From assembly GCA_002403785.1 (NCBI GenBank), contig DHIM01000130.1, positions 318-9,437 of the forward strand: a stretch of DNA of 9,120 bases, in the 5' to 3' direction. Below are positions 1 through 6,098 of the stretch, in pieces; within the stretch, counting starts at the first letter, position 1, and every line of letters starts with the position of its first letter. The DNA is from Clostridium sp. UBA4746 (GTDB taxonomy: Bacteria; Bacillota; Clostridia; Clostridiales; Clostridiaceae). The position numbers and the translations under genes are program-made. The notes beneath the pieces were generated by a model. That model was not told the origin of the DNA, did no database searches, and saw nothing but the letters and a program-made list of their open reading frames with translations.

Positions 1-41
1 TTAATATAATATTTATCATATAATATAATATTTTTTATTAA

Positions 42-70
42 TTGTAATTTGAGGGAAAATTTAGTAAAAT
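42..70 (+). promoter_or_regulatory. putative promoter of the M18 aminopeptidase gene
   Basis: TTGTAA at 42-47 and TAAAAT at 65-70 are separated by 17 bases and lie about 40 bases before the start codon, a sensible sigma-A layout. The first 30 bases also contain three TATAAT strings (5-10, 19-24, 24-29) in extreme AT sequence, so another start point is possible. The ribosome binding site AGGAGG is at 96-101, 8 bases before ATG. Confidence 0.4.
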
Positions 71-109
71 GGTAAATGTACAAAATATTCATGGTAGGAG
101 GAAGTAAAT

Positions 110-1516
110 ATGTCTGATGTTAAAAGTTTAGAAAAAAAGTACGAATTAGCTTGGGACAAATACAGTGAAATTGATGTTAAGAAGGTATTTGCATTATCTG
201 ATAACTATATAGATTTCATATCAAAATGCAAAACTGAAAGAGAATGTGTAAATGAATTTATTACTGTAGCTGAAAAAAACGGCTACAAAAACATTGACAC
301 TTATATAGATGAAGGTATTAAACTAAAAGCTGGTGACAAAGTTTATGCAAGTAACATGGGAAAAACCTTAGCATTATTTTTAATAGGTTCTGAGCCTATT
401 GAAAAGGGTTTTAAAATTTTGGGAGCTCACATTGATTCACCAAGACTCGATTTAAAACAAAATCCATTATATGAAGATTCAGATTTAGCATTATTTAAAA
501 CACATTATTATGGGGGAGTTAAAAAATATCAATGGGTTACTATACCTTTAGCTATCCATGGCGTTGTGGTTAAGAAAGATGGAACAATTGTAAATATAGT
601 AATAGGAGAAGATGAAAAAGAACCAGTAGTTGGAATTTCAGATCTTTTAGTTCATTTATCTGCAGATCAAATGAAGAAGACTTTAGACAAAGGAATTGAA
701 GGTGAAGACTTAAACGTATTTATAGGAAGTATACCAATTGACGATAAGGATTCTAAAAATAGAGTTAAGTTAAATGTATTAAGACTTTTAAATGATAAAT
801 ATGATATAGATGAAGAAGATTTTGTATCATCAGAATTAGAAGTAGTACCTGCAGGGCGTGCTAGAAGTTATGGATTAGACAGCAGTATGGTTATGGCTTA
901 TGGACAAGATGACAGGGTTTGTGCATATACTTCATGCGCGGCATTAATGAATATCAAGAAAACAGACAAAACTTGTATTGTTTTGCTTGTGGATAAAGAA
1001 GAAGTTGGGAGTATTGGTGCAACGGGGATGCAATCAAAATTCTTTGAAAATACAGTAGCTGAAGTTGTTAATTTAATGGAAGATTATAGTGATTTAAAAG
1101 TGAGAAGATCACTCGCAAATTCAAAAATGTTATCCTCAGATGTAAGTGCTGCATTTGACCCAAACTTCCCTTTAGTTATGGAAAAACGTAATTCTGCATA
1201 TTTCGGTAAAGGTATAGTTTTAAATAAGTATACTGGATCTCGCGGAAAAGGTGGATGCAACGATGCTAACCCAGAATTTATTGCACAACTTAGAACTATA
1301 ATGGAAAAACATAATGTCTCATGGCAAACATCAGAACTTGGAAAAGTGGACCAAGGCGGTGGTGGTACTATAGCTTATATATTAGCTGAGTATGGTATGC
1401 AGGTTATTGATTCAGGTGTTGCTCTTCATAATATGCATGCACCATTGGAAATTGCAAGTAAGGCAGATATATACGAAGCCTTAAAAGCTTATGAAGCATT
1501 TTTGTTAGAAATATAA
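110..1516 (+). CDS. apeA: M18 family zinc aminopeptidase
   Basis: This is a 468-residue cytosolic metallo-aminopeptidase of peptidase family M18 (aspartyl aminopeptidase type), which removes N-terminal residues, typically acidic ones, from peptides. The family's metal-binding and catalytic motifs are all visible: AHIDSPR at residues 106-112 (His107), GQDDR at 265-269 (Asp267), DKEEVGS at 295-301 (Glu297 and Glu298), SSDVSAA at 342-348 (Asp344), and ALHNMHAP at 438-445 (His440). A glycine-rich GKVDQGGGGT at 411-420 is also typical. The length is normal for the family and the frame is intact. The start is backed by AGGAGG 8 bases upstream. There is no signal peptide or membrane segment. The gene appears monocistronic, facing a convergent gene. 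The family call is firm; substrate preference is inferred, and the symbol apeA is the one commonly used for such proteins in clostridia. Confidence 0.93.
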   Translation: MSDVKSLEKKYELAWDKYSEIDVKKVFALSDNYIDFISKCKTERECVNEFITVAEKNGYKNIDTYIDEGIKLKAGDKVYASNMGKTLALFLIGSEPIEKGFKILGAHIDSPRLDLKQNPLYEDSDLALFKTHYYGGVKKYQWVTIPLAIHGVVVKKDGTIVNIVIGEDEKEPVVGISDLLVHLSADQMKKTLDKGIEGEDLNVFIGSIPIDDKDSKNRVKLNVLRLLNDKYDIDEEDFVSSELEVVPAGRARSYGLDSSMVMAYGQDDRVCAYTSCAALMNIKKTDKTCIVLLVDKEEVGSIGATGMQSKFFENTVAEVVNLMEDYSDLKVRRSLANSKMLSSDVSAAFDPNFPLVMEKRNSAYFGKGIVLNKYTGSRGKGGCNDANPEFIAQLRTIMEKHNVSWQTSELGKVDQGGGGTIAYILAEYGMQVIDSGVALHNMHAPLEIASKADIYEALKAYEAFLLEI

Positions 1517-1522
1517 AATTAC

Positions 1523-1595
1523 AAAGAATATATTACTACAATTGCATTTCTCTACGCTAAGTAATTTCAAATGCAATTTACGTAATATATTCTTT
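1523..1595. repeat. long imperfect hairpin in the convergent gap
   Basis: A 14-base arm at 1523-1536 pairs perfectly with 1582-1595. After a 3x3 internal loop (1537-1539 against 1579-1581), a 10-base arm at 1540-1549 pairs perfectly with 1569-1578, leaving a 19-base loop. It begins 6 bases after the aminopeptidase stop codon. No clean U-tract follows the right arm, so it is not a classic terminator. It could stabilise the 3' end of the mRNA or be a small palindromic element. Confidence 0.7.
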
Positions 1596-1644
1596 CTACA
1601 TCTGGCTAAAAGGAAAGAAAATATAATATTTTCTAATTAACAAT

Positions 1645-1676
1645 AAAAATGGAGATGTGAAAACATCTCCGTTTTT
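1645..1676. terminator. bidirectional intrinsic terminator
   Basis: GGAGATGT at 1651-1658 pairs with ACATCTCC at 1663-1670 around a GAAA loop. Five A's (1645-1649) precede the stem and five T's (1672-1676) follow it, giving a U-tail in both directions. It serves the convergent aminopeptidase and PHP genes, and its T-tract overlaps the stop codon of the minus-strand gene (1675-1677). Confidence 0.88.
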
Positions 1677-2508
1677 ATGAGTCTAATGCATTTACAAAGG
1701 TAGCTAGTTCTTCATTGCTTAAAGAAACACAACCAACAAGGCCATGTTTGGTATCACATTTAGTAATTCCATGAAAATCTGAACCGGCAGTAATCAACTT
1801 GCCGTATTCCTTTGCTTTTAATTTTAGAAAGGATTTTTGTTTCTTTGTATTTATTGGATAAACTGCTTCTATACCATCAAAGTCATAGCCTAACATTTCA
1901 TCTATAGAAGTATTTTTGATTAGAACAGGGTGCGCAAGTACAACTAATGCATTAACTTTCTTTAGTATGCTTATTCCATCAGGTGTTGAAATCCTTTTAA
2001 TGTGAACATAGGCTGGGCTATCGTTTGAAAGAAAATTATCAAATATATATTTCCAATCATATTTATATCCAGCATCGATTATTGCTTTAGCTATATGAGG
2101 CCTAGCCACTACCCCTTTAGCTGCTTCTAAAACTTTTTGGTAGTCTAATTTTATTTTGAAAAATGTATCTAAATTCTCTACTATTTTTCTACCCCTAAAT
2201 AATCTAAAATCATCTATATCCTTTAAAAAACTTTGAAAGGCTGGATTTTTATACTTATCATCTTTGAAATATCCTAAAATGTGGATGCTTTCATTGTTAT
2301 GAACAGTAGATAATTCTATACCAGGGATTACCCTTATATTATTACTTATACCTTCTCTAATTCCTTCTTCAACATTTAAAGTAGTGTCATGATCCGTTAT
2401 TGCAATAATATCTAGACCATTTAAAGAAGCTTCGTGAATTAGTTCCTTAGGGCTTAGTTTTCCGTCTGATGCATTTGTATGAAGATGGAAATCACCTCGA
2501 TTGTACAT
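1675..2508 (-). CDS. PHP-domain phosphoesterase, TrpH/YciV (RNase AM) type
   Basis: This 277-residue protein has the polymerase-and-histidinol-phosphatase (PHP) metal-binding fold. The expected motifs occur in order: DFHLHTNASDG at residues 6-16 (His8, His10, Asp15), ITDHDT at 37-42 (Asp39, His40), GIELS at 63-67 (Glu65), HILGY at 76-80, RPHIA at 136-140 (His138), LAHP at 191-194 (His193) and GSDFHG at 242-247 (Asp244, His246). This set matches the TrpH/YciV group. A characterised E. coli member hydrolyses 3',5'-nucleotide bisphosphates and trims RNA 5' ends; that activity is inferred here, not seen. Length is normal. The start follows GAGGTG (2514-2519 on the plus strand) by 5 bases. The gene is divergent from the folate operon and probably has its own promoter and terminator, so a functional link to folate is not implied. 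Confidence 0.9.
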   Translation of the reverse strand: MYNRGDFHLHTNASDGKLSPKELIHEASLNGLDIIAITDHDTTLNVEEGIREGISNNIRVIPGIELSTVHNNESIHILGYFKDDKYKNPAFQSFLKDIDDFRLFRGRKIVENLDTFFKIKLDYQKVLEAAKGVVARPHIAKAIIDAGYKYDWKYIFDNFLSNDSPAYVHIKRISTPDGISILKKVNALVVLAHPVLIKNTSIDEMLGYDFDGIEAVYPINTKKQKSFLKLKAKEYGKLITAGSDFHGITKCDTKHGLVGCVSLSNEELATFVNALDS

Positions 2509-2535
2509 TTAATCACCTCGAATTTAAAGTTTTAC

Positions 2536-2564
2536 ACAATACCATTTTACCCAATAATGGTCAA
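2536..2564 (-). promoter_or_regulatory. promoter of the PHP phosphoesterase gene
   Basis: Read on the minus strand, TTGACC (2564-2559) and TATTGT (2541-2536) are separated by exactly 17 bases. A TG one base before the -10 makes it an extended -10. The match to sigma-A consensus is good, and the -10 lies about 28 bases before the start codon. A short inverted repeat, CCATT at 2542-2546 with AATGG at 2556-2560, lies between the two boxes and could be an operator, though five bases can arise by chance. Confidence 0.65.
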
Positions 2565-2611
2565 TATTTAAAGGGGTATGTAATAAATAATAATTATTAT
2601 TCAATATTTAA
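2561..2611. repeat. direct repeat and AT palindrome in divergent control region
   Basis: The 11-base string TCAATATTTAA occurs at 2561-2571 and again at 2601-2611, exactly 40 bases apart (about four helical turns). Between them, 2586-2601 is a perfect 16-base palindrome made only of A and T. The first copy overlaps the -35 box of the minus-strand promoter. The sites could bind a regulator, but the AT bias raises the chance of coincidence. Confidence 0.45.
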
Positions 2612-2619
2612 TAGGTGTT

Positions 2620-2671
2620 ATTAGGAGTGACTATAAACTATTGTAGCAACTTTCAATAGTTTAATCCTAAT
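2620..2671. promoter_or_regulatory. nested inverted repeat upstream of the pabA promoter
   Basis: The outer arms ATTAGGA (2620-2626) and TCCTAAT (2665-2671) enclose the inner arms AAACTATTG (2635-2643) and CAATAGTTT (2654-2662), all perfect matches. The element ends at the expected -35 position of the pabA promoter and so lies upstream of the likely transcript. An operator or activator site fits better than an RNA leader. If transcription instead starts further upstream, it would form a leader stem-loop. Confidence 0.5.
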
Positions 2672-2689
2672 GATTTTGTTGGAACTATT

Positions 2690-2698
2690 TGATATAAT
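2690..2698 (+). promoter_or_regulatory. extended -10 promoter of the folate operon
   Basis: TG at 2690-2691, one base, then TATAAT at 2693-2698 form an ideal extended -10. The region 17 bases upstream (about 2670-2675) is a poor -35, as expected for promoters that rely on the extended -10 or on an activator. Transcription would begin near 2705, leaving a 5' leader of about 25 bases with GGGAG at 2717-2721 as the ribosome binding site, 7 bases before ATG. Confidence 0.65.
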
Positions 2699-2728
2699 AA
2701 GTAATTATAAGAGGATGGGAGATCATTT

Positions 2729-3313
2729 ATGTTTTTGATAATAGACAATTATGATTCATTTGTATACAACCTTGTTAGATACTTTGAGGAGCTTGGTGAG
2801 AAAATATTAATATATAGAAACGATAAAATCTCATTAAAGGATATTGAGAGAATTAAACCAGAAGCTATTATAATTTCACCTGGCCCTAAATATCCAGAAT
2901 ATGCAGGGAAATGCATGGAAATAGTAGAAAATTTCAAGGAGAGAATACCTATTTTAGGAATATGTTTAGGTCATCAAATTATTGGTAAGGTGTTTGGTTG
3001 CAATATTATTCAAGGACATGAACCAGTGCATGGAAAGGTATTTGAAATTAAACATTGTGGGAAATATGTGTTTAAGAATATTGTGAGTCCAATGAAGGTT
3101 ACTAGGTACCATTCATTAGTAATAGAAAAGGAAACTTTACCAGATGTACTAGAGATAACTAGTGAAACTGAAGATGGAGTTATAATGGGAATAAGACATA
3201 AAAATTATATAATTGAAGGAGTACAATTTCATCCAGAAGCTGCGCTTACGGAATATGGACATGAAATTATACAAAATTTTATAAATGAGGTAAGGAGTCA
3301 AAAGAATGCTTAA
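2729..3313 (+). CDS. pabA: aminodeoxychorismate synthase glutaminase subunit
   Basis: This 194-residue class I (triad) glutamine amidotransferase frees ammonia from glutamine and passes it to PabB to aminate chorismate. The N-terminal FLIIDNYDSF (residues 2-11) and the oxyanion-strand SPGP (50-53) are family hallmarks. The nucleophile Cys79 sits in GICLGHQ (77-83). GHEPVHGK is at 96-103, RYHSL at 126-130, and the catalytic His168 and Glu170 are in QFHPE (166-170). Length is normal for a stand-alone subunit. PabA and TrpG are near-identical families, and some bacteria share one protein for both. The downstream pabB, pabC and fol genes favour the pABA role. It is the first gene of the operon, 15 bases before pabB. 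Confidence 0.93.
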   Translation: MFLIIDNYDSFVYNLVRYFEELGEKILIYRNDKISLKDIERIKPEAIIISPGPKYPEYAGKCMEIVENFKERIPILGICLGHQIIGKVFGCNIIQGHEPVHGKVFEIKHCGKYVFKNIVSPMKVTRYHSLVIEKETLPDVLEITSETEDGVIMGIRHKNYIIEGVQFHPEAALTEYGHEIIQNFINEVRSQKNA

Positions 3314-3328
3314 GATTAAGGAGAAAAA

Positions 3329-4678
3329 ATGCAGCTTATAATTGAAAAAGTCCATACTAAACTTGATGGCTTTGATATATATTCTTTATTTAAAGAGGAC
3401 TTGAATACCATATTATTAGATAGTGCTAGAGATGAAGAAACCTTGGGAAGATATTCTTTTGTAGGTGTTAATTCTTTCTTAACTTTTAAAAGTAAAAATG
3501 GTCGGTGTTACAAGGGAGAAAAAGAATATGTTGGAGATACTTTTGAAGAGTTAAGTAAAATTATAAAAGAATACTCTATTCAAAATAATACTGATTTACC
3601 ATTTATATCTGGTGGTATAGGATATTTTTCTTACGATTTGGCTAGGAAAATTGAAAAGATACCTAATATAGCCATTGAGGATATAGATGTTCCCTACTGC
3701 TGTTTTAATTTCTATGATAATATTATTATCATAGATAATTTAGAAAAAAGTACATATATATCGTCATTAGGAATACTTAAACCTCAGAAAGACAGTATTA
3801 AAGAGATTAAGAAACGTATAGAAAAAGGAAATAAAGTTATATATGAAAAAGTAGGAAACGTAAAAAATAAATTTATTTCAAGCTTTGAACAGAACAATTA
3901 TATAAATACTATATCAAAGGTAAGAGCTTATATAAAAAGTGGAGATATATATATTACTAATTTGTCTCAAAGATATAGTTGCAGTATTAGTAAAAGTGCA
4001 TATGAAATATACAAAGATTTAAGACATATTAATCCAGCCCCTTTTGCTGCCTTTATGAATTTTAAAGATTTTAATATAATATGTTCTTCCCCAGAAAGAT
4101 TTTTAAGTATAAAGGATAGGATGGTAGAAACTAGACCTATAAAGGGAACAATGCCAAGGGGGATAGACGACGTGGAGGACCTTAAAAATAAAAACATACT
4201 TATAAATAGTGAAAAGGATAAAGCTGAACTCCTCAATGTGGTAGATTTAGAGCGAAATGATTTAAGTAAGGTTTGCAAACCTAATTCTGTTAAAGTAACA
4301 GAACTTTTTAAATTAGAGGAGTATAGTACGGTCTTTCATTTGGTATCTACAATAGTAGGTGAGTTAAAAGAGGAGGTAGGTCCTCTAGAATGTATTAAAG
4401 CGTGTTTCCCAGGAGGTTCTATAACAGGGACACCTAAAATACGTTCAATGGAAATTATCGAGGAATTAGAGCCTCTGCGAAGGAATATATATACTGGGTC
4501 CCTCGGATATTTGGGATTTGATGGAAACATAGATTTAAACATAATTATAAGAACAATTTTAATAAAAGATGATAAAGCTTATTTTGGTGTAGGTGGGGGA
4601 ATAACTTGGGATTCTAAGGAAGAACTTGAATATGATGAAACCTTAGACAAAGCAAGGGCACTTATGAGGGTTTTATAA
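3329..4678 (+). CDS. pabB: aminodeoxychorismate synthase component I
   Basis: This 449-residue chorismate-binding enzyme turns chorismate plus PabA-derived ammonia into 4-amino-4-deoxychorismate. The N-terminal region resembles the family regulatory domain (LLDSARDE at 29-36, GGIGYFSYD at 95-103). The catalytic half begins near residue 185 and shows the motifs SPERFL (254-259), RPIKGTMPR (269-277), DLERNDLSKV (306-315), CFPGGSITGTPK (359-370) and GGGITWDS (422-429). Lys272 in PIKGT is the diagnostic residue: PabB enzymes have lysine here, while anthranilate synthase TrpE has alanine, so pabB is preferred over trpE. The ribosome binding site AAGGAG at 3318-3323 lies 5 bases before ATG, just after the pabA stop, consistent with one transcript and paired subunit synthesis. 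The frame is complete. Confidence 0.95.
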   Translation: MQLIIEKVHTKLDGFDIYSLFKEDLNTILLDSARDEETLGRYSFVGVNSFLTFKSKNGRCYKGEKEYVGDTFEELSKIIKEYSIQNNTDLPFISGGIGYFSYDLARKIEKIPNIAIEDIDVPYCCFNFYDNIIIIDNLEKSTYISSLGILKPQKDSIKEIKKRIEKGNKVIYEKVGNVKNKFISSFEQNNYINTISKVRAYIKSGDIYITNLSQRYSCSISKSAYEIYKDLRHINPAPFAAFMNFKDFNIICSSPERFLSIKDRMVETRPIKGTMPRGIDDVEDLKNKNILINSEKDKAELLNVVDLERNDLSKVCKPNSVKVTELFKLEEYSTVFHLVSTIVGELKEEVGPLECIKACFPGGSITGTPKIRSMEIIEELEPLRRNIYTGSLGYLGFDGNIDLNIIIRTILIKDDKAYFGVGGGITWDSKEELEYDETLDKARALMRVL

Positions 4679-4680
4679 AT

Positions 4681-4740
4681 AGGAGGTGGCACCTTAGGTA
4701 GGGTGGTGGTACCTAATGGGTAGTGGCACTCTAGAAGGGG
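4681..4740 (+). promoter_or_regulatory. G-rich repeat-bearing spacer between pabB and pabC
   Basis: These 60 bases hold 26 G and 8 C (57% GC), unlike the AT-rich flanks. Imperfect copies of the motif TGGYAC with nearby G runs start at 4687, 4707 and 4724. TTAGGTA (4694-4700) pairs perfectly with TACCTAA (4710-4716) around a nine-base G-rich loop. AGGTG-G-CACCT (4684-4694) and AGTG-G-CACT (4722-4730) are near-perfect local palindromes. A full anti-SD match, AGGAGGTG, lies at 4681-4688 but has no start codon at a normal distance. The many GG runs could in principle form a two-tier G-quadruplex. The function is unknown; control of pabC translation is the natural guess. Confidence 0.5.
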
Positions 4741-4748
4741 TAATATGA
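4716..4748 (+). CDS. possible 10-codon leader ORF overlapping pabC start
   Basis: ATG at 4716 opens a short frame reading MGSGTLEGVI. Its TGA stop (4746-4748) overlaps the pabC ATG (4745-4747) as ATGA, the classic translational-coupling arrangement. GGTGG at 4705-4709 would be its ribosome binding site, 6 bases upstream. The right arm of the 4694-4716 hairpin covers the first base of its start codon, so folding could gate access. At this length an open frame is easily found by chance, and no conservation can be judged from one sequence. Confidence 0.2.
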   Translation: MGSGTLEGVI

Positions 4749-5518
4749 TATTAATAAATGATGACTTAAAAGCAGACAAGATATCTTTAGATAGTGGGTT
4801 TTCCTTTGGTAGAGGAGTATTTGAGACCATATTAGTTAAAGAAAAACCAATTTTTCTTGGTGCTCATATAAAAAGGTTAAATATTGGGCTTAATACACTT
4901 GGAGTAAATAAAAAAATTACTGAAGAGGAAATTTATACTGCCACTATAAAGCTCAATTGTAAAAATTGCGTGCTTAAAATTATGGTATCTGAAAAAAACA
5001 CTATATTTACTATAAGACAAATACCATATAAACAGAGGGACTATGAACAGGGGTTTTCCTTAGGATTAAGTGAGGTTAGGCGGAATGCATATTCAAATAT
5101 GACTTATATTAAATCTTTTAATTACGTGGAAAATATAATTGAACGTGATAAAATTATAGAAAAGGGCTATAACGAAGTATTGTTTCTAAACACAGAAGGA
5201 TTTTTAAGTGAGGGAGCTGTAAGCAATATATTTTTTATAAAAAAAGGAATTTTATTTACACCTAAAATTAAATGTGGGCTCTTACCAGGTGTAGTGCGAG
5301 AATTTGTTATTCGAAATTCATCTTCTATGGGATTGATTATACAAGAAGGAGAGTTTACATTTGGAGAATTGATGGAAGCTGAAGGCGTATTTATAACTAA
5401 TAGTGTTATGGGCATAATGGATGTGAGTAAAATCGACCATAGGGCTTTTAAACGAAGCACAGTTGTATCTGAAATAAAAAGGTATTATGATAGATACGTT
5501 GAGAATTATAAGGAATAA
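4745..5518 (+). CDS. pabC: aminodeoxychorismate lyase (PLP fold type IV)
   Basis: This 257-residue class IV PLP enzyme eliminates pyruvate from 4-amino-4-deoxychorismate to give p-aminobenzoate. The family layout is complete: the N-terminal GFSFGRGVFET (residues 18-28), Arg44 in HIKRL for phosphate binding, the probable Schiff-base Lys123 in YIKSFNYVEN, Glu156 in LSEGAVSNIF, GLLPGVVRE at 178-186, and VFITNSVMG at 215-223. D-amino acid and branched-chain aminotransferases share this fold, so sequence alone is less specific, but the position directly after pabA and pabB makes PabC the clear choice. GGGG at 4737-4740 gives a close (4-base) ribosome binding site, and the unusual G-rich spacer upstream may add control. 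The last 32 bases overlap the first possible start of the next gene. Confidence 0.9.
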   Translation: MILINDDLKADKISLDSGFSFGRGVFETILVKEKPIFLGAHIKRLNIGLNTLGVNKKITEEEIYTATIKLNCKNCVLKIMVSEKNTIFTIRQIPYKQRDYEQGFSLGLSEVRRNAYSNMTYIKSFNYVENIIERDKIIEKGYNEVLFLNTEGFLSEGAVSNIFFIKKGILFTPKIKCGLLPGVVREFVIRNSSSMGLIIQEGEFTFGELMEAEGVFITNSVMGIMDVSKIDHRAFKRSTVVSEIKRYYDRYVENYKE

Positions 5519-6041
5519 AGGCTACTCTAAAGGGGTGGGATCAATAAATAATAATTTAGTGAATGACAAAATAAATCTTATAGTAAAAAACCATAGCTTT
5601 CAGTATAACTTAAGAAAAATAGAAGAGCTCGAAAAAAACAGACAATATTGTTTGCATAATATGCAACACTTTTTAGATGTGGCACGACTTATGTACATAA
5701 TCAGTTTAGAAAATGATTTTAATATACCCAAATACATAATTTATACAACTGCACTTTTGCATGATATAGGCCGAGGAGAACAGTATGAAAATGGGACTGC
5801 CCATAATATTGCTAGTGTGAAAATTTCTAAAGAAATATTAAAGCAATGTGAATATTATGATGAAGATATAGATAAAATTCTAGATGCTATAGGAAACCAT
5901 AGAAACGATACTAAAAATTTTAATAATTTAAGCGATTTATTATATAAGTGTGACAAGCTTTCAAGAAATTGTGTTCATTGTACGGCAAGTGTTGGGTGTA
6001 AATGGCCACAAGAGAAGAAAAATATGAAGATAACATACTAG
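5487..6041 (+). CDS. HD-domain metal-dependent hydrolase in folate operon
   Basis: This 184-residue (or shorter) cytosolic protein has the HD phosphohydrolase fold. Visible metal-ligand candidates are His61 in HFLDVAR, the His92-Asp93 pair in LLHDIGRG, His106, His138 in GNHR and Asp156 in KCDKLSR. The C-terminus has a Cys cluster (Cys155, Cys162, Cys165, Cys171), possibly a structural metal site. The substrate is unknown. Known HD enzymes cleave phosphate esters of nucleotides and pterins; the archaeal HD protein MptB acts on a cyclic phosphate of dihydroneopterin. Its place between the pABA and pterin genes suggests a role in pterin phosphate removal, which is inference. The start is unsure: ATG 5487 overlaps pabC by 32 bases with only AAAAGG (5477-5482) upstream; GTG at 5535 or 5559 are alternatives, and the HD-family-like sequence only begins around residue 25. 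Confidence 0.82.
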   Translation: MIDTLRIIRNKGYSKGVGSINNNLVNDKINLIVKNHSFQYNLRKIEELEKNRQYCLHNMQHFLDVARLMYIISLENDFNIPKYIIYTTALLHDIGRGEQYENGTAHNIASVKISKEILKQCEYYDEDIDKILDAIGNHRNDTKNFNNLSDLLYKCDKLSRNCVHCTASVGCKWPQEKKNMKITY

Positions 6042-6098
6042 AAAAATGACTTATAATTAAGTAGTTAGATTGAATAAAATTATATTAGGAGGAAACTT

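Noticed and set aside
2509..2728. Tetrahydrofolate riboswitch before the folate operon
   Set aside because: The region is very AT-rich, lacks the conserved purine-rich core of that riboswitch, and the likely transcript start leaves only about 25 bases of leader.
3967..4278. Open frame on the minus strand inside pabB
   Set aside because: It lies fully opposite conserved pabB motifs, has low-complexity Ser/Leu-rich content and no recognisable domain. It is a shadow of the real gene.
3329..4678. Anthranilate synthase trpE instead of pabB
   Set aside because: Lys272 in the PIKGT motif is the PabB-type residue (alanine in TrpE), and the neighbours are pabC and fol genes, not trp genes.
4681..4716. 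T-box antiterminator resemblance (GGTGGCACC, and AGGGTGG followed by TACC)
   Set aside because: The full T-box sequence with its CGCG part is missing, there is no room for a specifier stem in a 66-base spacer, and no terminator follows. The match is short and lies inside a G-rich repeat.
6042..6098. Internal promoter before folP (TATAAT at 6052-6057)
   Set aside because: No acceptable -35 lies 16-18 bases upstream. In such AT-rich DNA a lone TATAAT is expected by chance.
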